This document shows, piece by piece, positions 25,037-33,428 of a stretch of 64,000 nt of DNA. The notes beneath the pieces are model-generated. The model did no database searches. It saw only the letters and a program-made list of their open reading frames with translations, and was not told the origin of the DNA. A program made the position numbers and the translations under genes. Location: contig CAJUDL010000002.1 of NCBI GenBank assembly GCA_910585285.1, positions 1 to 64,000 on the forward strand. The letters are read 5' to 3'. The DNA is from an uncultured Muribaculaceae bacterium (lineage in GTDB: Bacteria; Bacteroidota; Bacteroidia; Bacteroidales; Muribaculaceae). Numbering within the stretch: the first letter of the stretch is position 1; every line of letters starts with the position of its first letter.

Positions 25037-26322
25037 AATCCTGTTTTCTCAAAAGCCTGTTCGAAATCCGCTATTATATCCTCCACATCCTCCAGTCCGA
25101 GCGATATGCGCAACAATGTGGGAGTGACACCCGCCTGAAGCATGTCTGCCTCCGAAAGCTGCTTGTGCGTTGTCGATGCGGGATGAGTCACAACCGTGAT
25201 GGAATCACCGATCATCGTCATGTGGGCGGCAAGTTCAAGAGCCTCCACAAATTTCACTGTCGTATCAATATCTCCCTGCAGTTCAACATTCAACACTGCT
25301 GAAGAACCAAATTTAAAATATTTTTTCGCATTCTCGTGCGATGGATGATCCGGGAAACCCACATAGCTGACACTCTTCACTTTCGGATTGCTTTTCAAAT
25401 ATTCCGCAAGACGACGCGTGGATTCAACCTGATGGCGTACTCTCAGGGAAAGAGTCTCCAGACCGAGAAGCATCAGATAACTGTCGAAAGCCGAAGGGCA
25501 AGTGCCAAGGTCTCGCTGACCGTCTACCCTGCATTTCACTACAAAGGCGGCATTCCCGAAAGCCTCGTAAAGGTTCAACCCGTGATACCCCTCCGACGGA
25601 CCGTCGATCTGAGGGAATCGTCCGTTATTCCACGGGAATCTGCCACCGTCAACTATGATGCCGCCCATGGCAGTGCCATGTCCGTTGATCCATTTCGTAG
25701 CGGAATCTACAACAATGTCTGCGCCCCAATCGAATGGATTGCAGAGATAACCACCTGCCCCGAAAGTATTGTCCACAACGAAAGGCACACCCTTGGCATG
25801 AGCCACAGCCGCAATCTTCTCCAAGTCAGGTACGGCACAGGTCGGATTACCCATACTCTCGGCAAAGACAGCCCGTGTCTTGTCGTCAATCAATTTTCCG
25901 ATAGATTCCGCAGTCGCCTCAGGCGCGATTCTCACCTCAATGCCCAGACGGCGCAAAGTATGGCGGAACTGATTATATGTGCCGCCATAGAGATAGGGTG
26001 AGGTCACGATATTATCGCCGGCAGAGGCAAGGGAAGTAAACGTCACAAGCAAAGCCGCCATTCCCGAGGAAAGAGCCATCGCACCCACCCCATTGTAAAG
26101 CGCAGCCACACGTTCCTCATAGGCAGTGGTGGTAGGATTCTGCAAGCGTGTATATATATTGCCGGCTTCCGAAAGTTCAAAGAGATTAGCGGCATACTCA
26201 CAAGAACTGAATCTATAAGCTGCCGTAGGATAAATAGCGATACCTCTCGAACCGGTCGGTTCCGCATGATTCAATCCGGCATGAATCTGCCGCGTCTCAA
26301 ACTTAAGTTTCTTTACATCCAT
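25033..26322 (-). CDS. metY: O-acetylhomoserine sulfhydrylase
   Basis: A 429-residue PLP enzyme of the Cys/Met metabolism family. The cofactor lysine is Lys210 in VDSATKWINGHG. The N-terminus IHAGLNHAEPTGSRGIAIYPT is typical of MetY. I chose ATG 26322 because the longer reading from a TTG at 26346 starts in the heptamer tract. It makes homocysteine from O-acetylhomoserine and sulfide and is first in the metY-metX-hom operon. The leader contains a strong hairpin (26526-26558) that could control transcription. Confidence 0.92.
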   Translation of the reverse strand: MDVKKLKFETRQIHAGLNHAEPTGSRGIAIYPTAAYRFSSCEYAANLFELSEAGNIYTRLQNPTTTAYEERVAALYNGVGAMALSSGMAALLVTFTSLASAGDNIVTSPYLYGGTYNQFRHTLRRLGIEVRIAPEATAESIGKLIDDKTRAVFAESMGNPTCAVPDLEKIAAVAHAKGVPFVVDNTFGAGGYLCNPFDWGADIVVDSATKWINGHGTAMGGIIVDGGRFPWNNGRFPQIDGPSEGYHGLNLYEAFGNAAFVVKCRVDGQRDLGTCPSAFDSYLMLLGLETLSLRVRHQVESTRRLAEYLKSNPKVKSVSYVGFPDHPSHENAKKYFKFGSSAVLNVELQGDIDTTVKFVEALELAAHMTMIGDSITVVTHPASTTHKQLSEADMLQAGVTPTLLRISLGLEDVEDIIADFEQAFEKTGL

Positions 26323-26329
26323 AATCTTA

Positions 26330-26510
26330 TATTTTAAGTTTCGCAAGCTTCAACTTAAAGTTTAAGAGTTTATAAGTTTAAAAGTTTATCCGATGCGAAT
26401 ATGACTAAGTTCTCATTTATTCGCATCAAACAAATAAACTCATAAACTGCGCGAAGCGCAATTAAACTTTTAAACTTCAACTTTACGCTTGCGAAAGTTG
26501 AATTATATCT
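26330..26510 (-). repeat. AAGTTTA/TTAAACT heptamer tract upstream of metY
   Basis: AAGTTTA-like heptamers and complementary TAAACTT units flank palindromic pieces such as TGCGCGAAGCGCA (near 26448) and ATTCGCATC/GATGCGAAT (26391 and 26430). It shares its vocabulary with the tract at 8219-8392 and lies in the metY leader. It can fold extensively as RNA. Confidence 0.85.
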
Positions 26511-26525
26511 AATATATTTAAAGCA

Positions 26526-26558
26526 AAACAGCCGGCTGTTTAATCAAGCCGGCTGTTT
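26526..26558 (-). terminator. Hairpin in the metY leader (terminator or attenuator)
   Basis: A 12-bp perfect stem (AAACAGCCGGCT, arms 26526-26537 and 26547-26558) with a 9-nt loop. On the minus strand it is followed by TTTTGCTTT, giving a terminator shape about 200 nt before the metY start. Placed upstream of the gene, it could end leftward transcription from the integrase side or act as an attenuator. Confidence 0.6.
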
Positions 26559-26970
26559 AATTTATTTATCGCAAATACATGATAACTTTACACCCGGCTT
26601 CGTCGGCTGCGCATTATCATCATATTCATATTCATATTAACGTATGTCATCTTTATTCTTTACTTTGATGTCATTCCAACCCGATTTCGGGTTTCACGCT
26701 GTAAAATTACTATATATTTCCCTTATCCGCAAACTTTCCTCAAAGTTTTTTTACTCTCCTCGCCAACCCGCCCTTGCTATCAGCCTGCATCCCTCCATCC
26801 AAAATCCTCCATTCCCTACCTTTACGCGCAGTCGGTTGAGTGAAGGCACCTTAGTGCCCCGTCTGCCGTCCTCCCCTTCTTATATGTTATACTCTTGATT
26901 GAATTATTCAAAGCTTTTAACCCCTATCCCCTTTCTTTCCACTATATTGCCATATTAAAATATCATTTAT
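26559..26970. other. Intergenic region before the integrase gene
   Basis: This 412-bp spacer separates the minus-strand met operon from the integrase. An open frame at 26644-26898 has no start context and a low-complexity Pro/Ser-rich product, so I do not call it. The minus-strand TGTATTTG near 26569-26576 is one base off the Bacteroidetes -7 element and could serve metY. Nothing else is supported. Confidence 0.4.
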
Positions 26971-28170
26971 ATGGCATCAATAAAAGTAAAGTTTCGCCCC
27001 TCAACCCTACCCGACCATCCCGGAGCAATCTATTTTCAGATCATCCATGAGCGCAAAGTTCGCCAGCTTCCAACCGACTACAAAGTCTACCCCTCCGAAT
27101 GGGACGAACATCGTTCAATGGTTTGCAGCTCCCCTGTAAGCGATCGCTCAATAATTCTCTCAATTCGCGAACGCATACGTTGGGACATTGAGCGTTTAAC
27201 TAAGATCGATCGCAAAATGAATGCCACCGGAATGACCTACACCGCAGACGATATAATCGACGAATTCAACCGCTATGCGCATGAATACTCTCTGTTCAAC
27301 TTCATGGAGAGCATCATCGCCAAACTGAAACAGAACGGTAAGATCCGGACATCAGAGACCTACAAATCAGCCCTCAATAGTTTCAAAAAATTCCGCAATG
27401 ACGAAGACATCATGCTCGACTGCATCACCTCTGAAATCATGGAGAGTTATGAAGCATGGCACAAGAGCCATGGCGTTGCTCCCAACACCATCTCCTTCTA
27501 CACCCGCATCCTTCGCGCAGTCTATAATCGTGCGGTTGAAGAAGACATCATCGAGAACCGCAACCCGTTCCGTCATGTCTACACCGGCGTTGACAAAACA
27601 GTAAAACGCGCATTGCCGTTAGCAGTAATCAAGAAAATCAAAGCATTGGATCTATCCTTAACACCGATGCTCGACTTTGCCCGCGACATGTTCATAATGA
27701 GCTTTTATTTGCGCGGCATGAGCTTCATCGATATGGCTTTTCTGAAAAAAACGGATCTTAAAAATGGCTATGTCACCTACCGCCGCCGCAAGACCGGTCA
27801 GCAACTGATCATCGAGTGGACAAAAGAAATGCAGATGATACTCGACAAGTACCCCGAAAACAAGAGCGACTACCTGCTTCCGGTCATCCGTAATCCCGGA
27901 CTCAACGAGCGATGCACCTACCGTAACACCGGCTATAACATCAACCATAACCTCAAACGCATCGCCGGAATGGTTGGCGTCACCATCCCGCTAACCCTCT
28001 ATGTCGCCCGCCACAGCTGGGCATCTGCCGCCAAAGCCAAAGGCATCCCCCTCTCGGTCATCTCCGAAGGCATGGGACACGACAGCGAGACCACCACCCA
28101 GATCTATCTCGCCAGCCTCGACACCTCCGCCATCGACCGCGCCAACACCCTCATCCTCTCCTCCCTCTGA
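26971..28170 (+). CDS. Tyrosine recombinase/integrase
   Basis: A 399-residue site-specific recombinase. The N-terminal Arm-type and SAM-like DNA-binding domains (residues 1-205) are followed by the catalytic domain with Arg248 (YLRGMS), Lys274 (RRKTG), Arg347 (YVARHSW), His370 (GMGHDSETTT) and nucleophile Tyr379. All key residues are present; Tyr344 at the usual HxxR histidine is common in Bacteroidetes members. It could act on the repeat arrays or inverted repeats just downstream (28208-29218) or be the integrase of the island from 29381 on. The start at ATG 26971 gives the usual MASIKVKFRP N-terminus. Confidence 0.93.
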   Translation: MASIKVKFRPSTLPDHPGAIYFQIIHERKVRQLPTDYKVYPSEWDEHRSMVCSSPVSDRSIILSIRERIRWDIERLTKIDRKMNATGMTYTADDIIDEFNRYAHEYSLFNFMESIIAKLKQNGKIRTSETYKSALNSFKKFRNDEDIMLDCITSEIMESYEAWHKSHGVAPNTISFYTRILRAVYNRAVEEDIIENRNPFRHVYTGVDKTVKRALPLAVIKKIKALDLSLTPMLDFARDMFIMSFYLRGMSFIDMAFLKKTDLKNGYVTYRRRKTGQQLIIEWTKEMQMILDKYPENKSDYLLPVIRNPGLNERCTYRNTGYNINHNLKRIAGMVGVTIPLTLYVARHSWASAAKAKGIPLSVISEGMGHDSETTTQIYLASLDTSAIDRANTLILSSL

Positions 28171-28207
28171 TTCCGACCACCCATCCCTCCATCCCTCCAA
28201 CTTCTCT

Positions 28208-28430
28208 ACCTCCGAGCGCGCCCTTGAATAAGAATGACATAGTCATCGCCAACTTCCGAGTCTGCCCTTGAATATAGACGATGTGCGGTCTCTAACCTCC
28301 GTGTCAGCCCTTGGATAAAGGTGATCTGCCGATCTCTAATTTTCGTGTCAGCCCTTGAATAAAGGTGATCTGCTGGTCTCTAATTTTCGAGTCAGCCCTT
28401 GAAGAGGGCAAATAGTTATAACCCTGCATC
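28208..28430. repeat. Array 1 of five 43-44 bp tandem repeats
   Basis: Five units with the shared core TCCGAGTCNGCCCTTGAATA. The GCCCTT motif occurs at 28220, 28264, 28307, 28351 and 28395 (spacings 44, 43, 44, 44). The rest of each unit is degenerate (AAAGGTGATCTGCTGGTCTCTAA). The last unit runs into AAATAGTTATAACCCTGCATC. Units are contiguous with no unique spacers, unlike CRISPR. It begins about 40 bp after the integrase stop. Confidence 0.88.
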
Positions 28431-28567
28431 AACCGGGAGTTTCCGCAGGAAACGATCCGGTCGGTGTAGGGTCATCCCTCCTCGCGCCCAGCGGCTTCGA
28501 AGATGCCTAATACTGTTCGATGAAAATACAATTGATCCTTCTCCCTATAGCATCATTTATTTGATCA

Positions 28568-28629
28568 TATATGATTTTGTTCCGTATACAGAACAAAATC
28601 ATATACTTTTTGTCTTATGCACAAGACAA
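28568..28629. repeat. Two adjacent hairpins between the repeat arrays
   Basis: A perfect 15-bp inverted repeat (28568-28582 and 28591-28605; TATATGATTTTGTTC) with an 8-nt loop is followed by CTTTTT, then a second 7-bp inverted repeat (TTGTCTT 28610-28616; AAGACAA 28623-28629). The first has the form of a terminator or a protein-binding palindrome. Confidence 0.7.
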
Positions 28630-28666
28630 TTCATATATTTTTAGAAATTAGAGCAATCAGATATTC

Positions 28667-28890
28667 CAACCTCCGAGTCCGCCCTTGAATAAGAATGACA
28701 TAGTCATCGCCAACTTCCGAGTCTGCCCTTGAATATAGACGATGTGCGGTCTCTAACCTCCGAGCGCGCCCTTGAATAAGAATGATGTGCTGTCTCTAAC
28801 CTCCGTGTCAGCCCTTGAATAAAGGTGATTTGCTGGTCTCTAATTTTCGAGTCCGCCCTTGAAGAGAACAAATAGTTATAACCCTGCATC
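28667..28890. repeat. Array 2 of five 43-44 bp tandem repeats
   Basis: A second copy of the array: GCCCTT at 28681, 28725, 28768, 28811 and 28855 (spacings 44, 43, 43, 44). It ends in the same AAATAGTTATAACCCTGCATC followed by CGGCTTCGAAGATG. In array 1 these two end elements are separated by about 70 extra bases. The two arrays are offset by exactly 461 bp, so the whole block was duplicated. Confidence 0.88.
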
Positions 28891-28969
28891 GACCGGCTTC
28901 GAAGATGTCGTATACTCCCCCTCTCCGCTAAATCCGTATAGAATGTCACGCCTCCCCACAAAAAGTATC

Positions 28970-29006
28970 GCCTCAGCATCAGACATTCAACTCCTGATTC
29001 TGAGGC
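28970..29006. terminator. Terminator-like hairpin
   Basis: GCCTCAGCATCAG (28970-28982) pairs with CTGATTCTGAGGC (28994-29006) with one mismatch and an 11-nt loop, followed on the plus strand by ATCTTTGTTT. It lies between the second repeat array and the candidate inverted segment. Confidence 0.55.
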
Positions 29007-29031
29007 ATCTTTGTTTAGCAACCATCCAAAT

Positions 29032-29218
29032 CTCTTGGCGAGAGATACTTAATTAAACGCAAAGATACGAAAATCTTTTAATATAAAGAGGGTAAGCAAC
29101 AAATTTTTCTATCAAATTGTTCATTAATTTTTATTTTGTTTAGCAGATTTACAATAAGGAGAATAGTAATGTATTGATTCTTCGTAATTTTTGCATTATC
29201 CAAATCTCTCGCCAAGAG
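29032..29218. other. Candidate invertible DNA segment
   Basis: A perfect 15-bp inverted repeat bounds 157 bp: CTCTTGGCGAGAGAT at 29032-29046 and its complement ATCTCTCGCCAAGAG at 29204-29218. Each is preceded by the same ATCCAAAT. The left site is itself a palindrome (ATCTCT, TGGCG, AGAGAT), and the central five bases are reversed in the right site. The segment holds a minus-strand TATCTTTG (29060-29067) that matches the Bacteroidetes -7 element. Size and layout resemble phase-variable promoters of Bacteroides. A tyrosine recombinase is encoded 860 bp away. An 80-residue minus-strand ORF (29078-29320) of unknown status crosses the right repeat. Confidence 0.5.
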
Positions 29219-29380
29219 TGTACTTGGTGAACCTCGAACATCACTTAACGCAATTCGATAAAGGAAATCGCATAGCATGATTCGGAAGTTGATACGCAGG
29301 CGATTGTAAAACTCGCTCAAAGTTCGATATCATTATAAAAGAAAATAATAGAAAATATATGAAAATCTACTAAAGGGTAT

Positions 29381-29410
29381 GGGTTACTTTTCAGCATGTA
29401 GTCGCATAAA
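29381..29410 (+). promoter_or_regulatory. Island promoter element P1
   Basis: GGGTTAC at 29381-29387, 17 nt, then CATAAAG at 29405. The ATG of the first island gene is 31 nt after the start of CATAA. The same element precedes the genes at 38200, 43416, 46660 and 48348, and its 31-nt leader matches that of the sigma-factor gene. Probably an ECF-sigma promoter. Confidence 0.65.
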
Positions 29411-29435
29411 GAAATGAACATAAAATTATTCCAAT

Positions 29436-29984
29436 ATGAAATTAAAAAAGACTTTTATTGTAACATTTACGATGCTTCTAATCGTATTTCTTGGGAGTTG
29501 TCGTGCGACTCAAACCAAATGCAACAGCTCATTGCGTATTGAAACGGACTCAATTCAAAGGGATATGGGACTAAATGATAGTTTAAATGCTATCATTCAC
29601 CACTCAAAAGATATAAAATGTTACTTACTCACGAAAAATCCTGCAGTTCCAGCAAGAATAGACTCTGTGAGAGCCGTATCCAACAATTTGAGATCGGTTA
29701 TTAAATTCCTTATAACAGATCCTCAAAATTTCATATCTAATGACATTGTATATGGAAATTTTTCTCCTTGCGCCAAATATACTTTCAATGCAAAAAAAGG
29801 TAAAAAAGTTGAATTTGAGCTTGATTTTGGGCTAAGAAAATGGCGGCTCCTAAATAAAGAAAATAAGATCCTCGCTTCCGGGGATATGAAAGCTACGAAT
29901 ATTCAACTTTTACGCCTTACTCGGATTATCTTTCCTAATGATTCAACACTAAACATACTTAACGAAAATTTAAATACAAAATAA
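29436..29984 (+). CDS. Small lipoprotein opening the island
   Basis: A 182-residue lipoprotein: hydrophobic core at residues 7-20 and lipobox FLGSC with Cys22. The mature part is mixed alpha/beta with no motif I recognise (RKWRLLNKENKILASG). It is the first gene behind promoter P1 and ends 3 nt before the caspase-like gene, so the two are surely co-transcribed. It would sit at the membrane facing the periplasm or surface and may be a partner or substrate of that peptidase (inference). Confidence 0.75.
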   Translation: MKLKKTFIVTFTMLLIVFLGSCRATQTKCNSSLRIETDSIQRDMGLNDSLNAIIHHSKDIKCYLLTKNPAVPARIDSVRAVSNNLRSVIKFLITDPQNFISNDIVYGNFSPCAKYTFNAKKGKKVEFELDFGLRKWRLLNKENKILASGDMKATNIQLLRLTRIIFPNDSTLNILNENLNTK

Positions 29985-29987
29985 ATT

Positions 29988-31346
29988 ATGAAAAAGCTTA
30001 CCTTTATCATACTGGCAATTGCTTTAAAACTTATTGCTCAATCGCAGACTATTCATTGGCTTACTTTCATCGACACAACAGACAAAAATGTTGGGCAAAT
30101 AGATGTTTATGGACGAAACATGCTATATGGATATTTTATAAACGAGGTTAATGCTGCGTTAGCTGAAAAAGGCTACAAATCTGACATTCAGGATTTTTAT
30201 CATTATCAAGTCACCCCTGAGAATTGTAAACAAGCTATCAATATGCTTAATATTTCAAATCCGGAAGATATTATTGTGTTCTATTATATTGGGCATGGAG
30301 GAAGACCATCCACAAGTTCCGGCTATATGAGAAATCATCCATATCCTCAAATGTGTTTGGCTCAGCACGACCAAAACAAATTTATCCCGTTAGAATGGAT
30401 AGATGATCAACTTAGCCAAAAGGGAGCTCGATTGGCAATAACTCTTGGGATGTGCTGCAATAGTATTTCCAATGAAATCAGTATCAAGGATTCTCCAAAC
30501 TTCACTTCAAGCTACTCACCTACATATATGAGTGCAAATAAACGGAAAAGAATACAAGAACTTTTTCTGAATACAAGGGGGAATATATTGGCAACATCAG
30601 CATCGCCAGGGCAAACTTCGGGATGTTTTCAAATTGCGCCAGACAATCCTATGTCCCCAAATCCTGCAAATTATCGAGACAGATATACATATGCTATAAG
30701 TACGTTCTTTCAGACAGAACTTGATAAATGCAACAGAGAACTCGATTGGAACGATTTTCTTGGTCTAATAAAGAAGTTTGTAAATCATTATAGCAATGGC
30801 CAACAAACTCCCATTCATGAAGTGCATATTGCAAAAGCAACAGCACCGGCTGTTGCGAAACCTAAAGCACCGACTACTCAGGATATTCAAAAGACACAGA
30901 AAAAACAAGCTCAAATTCCAGTGCAAAAGAAGGCTATTACGACATCTAAAGACACTTCTAAACCTAAGCCGAGTGTCGCCTCCGAAAAAAAAGTTACGCA
31001 ATCTAAACCACAAAAAGAAACTATCAATGTCGTAATGAATGAGAATTCCTGGAAAAATGATCTTACTCATTATCTTTCAATGCTTATCAACACAGAGCTT
31101 ACGGATTCCGAACGTCAAACGCTTGAGCAACAGTTATCTTCATCTTTGTTTGCATCCACGGCTAAAATTCGGTTCCTCGGTCAAGATTCGGAAATAGTAA
31201 TTGACCGAGCTGATGCAAGTGATTGGTTGGGACTTCTAGCAACAAATCCTGATAGTCGTATTCTCAAAATCATTGTCGAGGAAGGAACGCTTGATTCAAG
31301 CAAGAAAATTAAAGACCTTAAAGTCAGAGAAATATACAAGAAATAA
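29988..31346 (+). CDS. Exported caspase-like (C14-type) protein with C-terminal module
   Basis: A 452-residue protein. Residues 1-20 are a signal peptide (IAQSQ). The caspase-fold domain spans about 22-265: the histidine is His103 in FYYIGHGGRP and the cysteine is Cys156 or Cys157 in ITLGMCCNS. The usual DxC context is replaced by GMC, so activity is likely but not certain. A Lys/Pro/Thr-rich linker (about 285-350) leads to a C-terminal domain (355-452) with 'RFLGQDSEIVIDRADASDW'. Most bacterial caspase homologues are cytosolic; this one should act in the periplasm or outside the cell. Confidence 0.8.
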   Translation: MKKLTFIILAIALKLIAQSQTIHWLTFIDTTDKNVGQIDVYGRNMLYGYFINEVNAALAEKGYKSDIQDFYHYQVTPENCKQAINMLNISNPEDIIVFYYIGHGGRPSTSSGYMRNHPYPQMCLAQHDQNKFIPLEWIDDQLSQKGARLAITLGMCCNSISNEISIKDSPNFTSSYSPTYMSANKRKRIQELFLNTRGNILATSASPGQTSGCFQIAPDNPMSPNPANYRDRYTYAISTFFQTELDKCNRELDWNDFLGLIKKFVNHYSNGQQTPIHEVHIAKATAPAVAKPKAPTTQDIQKTQKKQAQIPVQKKAITTSKDTSKPKPSVASEKKVTQSKPQKETINVVMNENSWKNDLTHYLSMLINTELTDSERQTLEQQLSSSLFASTAKIRFLGQDSEIVIDRADASDWLGLLATNPDSRILKIIVEEGTLDSSKKIKDLKVREIYKK

Positions 31347-31370
31347 TATAACTGCGATATAATGTACATT

Positions 31371-31994
31371 ATGAAGACTATAATTAAAATCGTTTTAACA
31401 CTAATATTGGCTGGTGTTTTTTCGACTTCATCTTTAGCTCAGCCTATGGACTATTCTCAGTCAACAGATGTTGATGAGTTGTTGAAGAAACGAGCAGCAG
31501 AGAAAGTAGCACTTATGAATAGCTACATCAAATACATGGCTGATAAAAAGAATAATTATAACACTCGCCAATATTATAGTAAAAAAGCATTGGCTCTTTT
31601 CATCGGCAAAGGCTTTTCATATACTTTGGATGGCATAACACACGAAGGTGTACTGATGCAGACCACTTCCGCTAACACCAATAAGGTTACATCAACGTTA
31701 ATGCGAAAGTATTTTCAACATCTTATTAATTTAAGATATTCTGATGTCAAGATCACATCAACATCAGTGGCGGATATGAAGGTTTCCGACTTAAAAAAAA
31801 TTGCACCTAATAAATATGTATGTACTTGCCAGTATGTCCAATATTTCTATGGATATAAAGATGGGAAACTTGCATATCAAGATCGAACAACAAAACGTAT
31901 TGAATGTGTGATCGAAGCAGAAGAGACTGAAGACGGAACAGAATACATTGTTCAGCTTGGAGATGTAGAGGCAATACATACTGAAAAAATCTAA
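31371..31994 (+). CDS. Exported protein, single-domain paralogue of the next gene's C-terminus
   Basis: A 207-residue protein from ATG 31371 (an ATG at 31362 is also in frame) with a signal peptide ending SLAQ. The mature domain pairs helices (NSYIKYMADKKNNYNTRQYYSKKALALF) with a C-terminal strand pair (EAEETEDGTEYIVQLGDVEAIH). The last 150 residues of the 32008-33396 protein show the same order (EYISFMSSD...KKFYENKLINLF; IEDTEDGVEYIFDFGNLYI). The domain is unnamed to me. It lies in one operon with the caspase-like gene. Confidence 0.7.
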   Translation: MKTIIKIVLTLILAGVFSTSSLAQPMDYSQSTDVDELLKKRAAEKVALMNSYIKYMADKKNNYNTRQYYSKKALALFIGKGFSYTLDGITHEGVLMQTTSANTNKVTSTLMRKYFQHLINLRYSDVKITSTSVADMKVSDLKKIAPNKYVCTCQYVQYFYGYKDGKLAYQDRTTKRIECVIEAEETEDGTEYIVQLGDVEAIHTEKI

Positions 31995-32007
31995 AAGGAT
32001 TTTATTT

Positions 32008-33396
32008 ATGAAAAAGTCTTTATTATTGCTACTGATATTTTTTTGTAATATCCCATTTCTCTATGCATCTGCACAAAACACAACTTTCGAAAATCCGGAA
32101 GCTGATTTGCAAAGAGCCAGAATTGGTCTTGTTGATGAATTTATTAAAAGATTCAACGGAAAGGAAATTCATCCAGATATTGAATCCTCAGTGAGTGATT
32201 CTTTAAACAGAAATTTACTTTGGCTTTTTGATCAGAATATATTCACAAAAGGAAGTCAACAAAACCAGGATAGCATAAGAAAGGAAGCTGTAAATTTTAT
32301 AAAAAGCATCAATAATGATTCGATAAAACTTAATTATGCGGATACTACTTGGGCTGCAATTGCCCACTGCAGCGGACTTGTATTCGGTAAGCAAGAAAAG
32401 TTTGATATTTTTTTGACTATCCAAGATCGAGGTGATGATATGTATAAATGGGTAATAAACGCCGTAGATGGTAAATGCTTTGATATTAGTCCAAAGAATG
32501 CCAACGATAACTTAATTATTTCTCCGGATGCACATGAAACAAAGTTCATTGCCCTAAACCGGATAACCAATGAACAGCCTCGAAATATACAATTATATCT
32601 ATCAAAAAATGTAGAATATGATCCTATGTCTGTATTTGAATTTTTGGTATATTCTGGCAAACTTAAGATAGAGTATGTCGAAAGATTGGAATTTATATTT
32701 TTACAAGTCCCAGGTTATGCCTTTCATATTCAATATTTCGACAGGCAATCTCATAATTCAGGTTGGCTCATCTCCAATTTCTATCCTTTCTCTGATTTGG
32801 ATAAGATTGCTTTTAGAGAAATGATAAACCAGAAGGATTTAAAAGATAACATTTCCTACGAAATGATCGAAACTAAGAATTCCCCGATTAAAACTTACGA
32901 TAGCTTAGCTGCTACAACTATGACAGATACAATTCCTGTTAATAACACACTGATAAATAGAGTAAATGAAAGGCTTAAATTACTTAAGGAATACATATCG
33001 TTCATGAGTTCTGATAGTAATGATAAATCCGCAAAAAAATTTTATGAAAATAAACTGATAAATCTATTCTCACATGAAGCGAAGGTCATTGTCAAGGATT
33101 CATTGACTGGCGAGACAAAAATCATGGATATTAAAAAGTTTGCCAATTGTATAATAAGCCATAGATATAATGATATATTCCTTGATGCTATAACTTCAGT
33201 CGTGATGAAAAAAATAGATTCAGACGAAAGTAATGCAACAGTGCTTAGTACTGGTATTATTCCTGTCTCTGTTATAGAATCAAAGGAGATTCCCGATACA
33301 ATCTACGATAAGATACTTCCCTATCATATAGAAGATACTGAAGATGGTGTCGAATATATATTTGATTTTGGGAATCTATATATCACAGCAAAATGA
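32008..33396 (+). CDS. Exported two-domain protein
   Basis: A 462-residue protein with a signal peptide (residues 1-22, YASAQ). The N-terminal part (about 25-290) has a beta-rich region with DTTWAAIAHCSGLVFG. The C-terminal part (about 310-462) is homologous to the 31371 protein. It lies 13 nt after its paralogue, and its stop overlaps the longer possible start of the WG-repeat gene. A role in the cell envelope next to the caspase-like protein is inferred from co-transcription; no catalytic motif is visible. Confidence 0.7.
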   Translation: MKKSLLLLLIFFCNIPFLYASAQNTTFENPEADLQRARIGLVDEFIKRFNGKEIHPDIESSVSDSLNRNLLWLFDQNIFTKGSQQNQDSIRKEAVNFIKSINNDSIKLNYADTTWAAIAHCSGLVFGKQEKFDIFLTIQDRGDDMYKWVINAVDGKCFDISPKNANDNLIISPDAHETKFIALNRITNEQPRNIQLYLSKNVEYDPMSVFEFLVYSGKLKIEYVERLEFIFLQVPGYAFHIQYFDRQSHNSGWLISNFYPFSDLDKIAFREMINQKDLKDNISYEMIETKNSPIKTYDSLAATTMTDTIPVNNTLINRVNERLKLLKEYISFMSSDSNDKSAKKFYENKLINLFSHEAKVIVKDSLTGETKIMDIKKFANCIISHRYNDIFLDAITSVVMKKIDSDESNATVLSTGIIPVSVIESKEIPDTIYDKILPYHIEDTEDGVEYIFDFGNLYITAK

Positions 33397-33428
33397 TCAC
33401 TTTTAAAGACCCATATTATACTTTAGAA

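Noticed and set aside
26644..26898. 84-residue ORF upstream of the integrase
   Set aside because: Low-complexity Pro/Ser-rich product, no signal for translation, no recognisable domain, lies in a promoter region.
28208..28890. CRISPR array
   Set aside because: Repeats are contiguous, degenerate at many positions and lack unique spacers of constant length; no cas gene is near.
29078..29320. 80-residue minus-strand ORF as a confident gene
   Set aside because: Crosses the candidate inverted repeat and lacks any recognised motif; kept only as part of the inverton observation.
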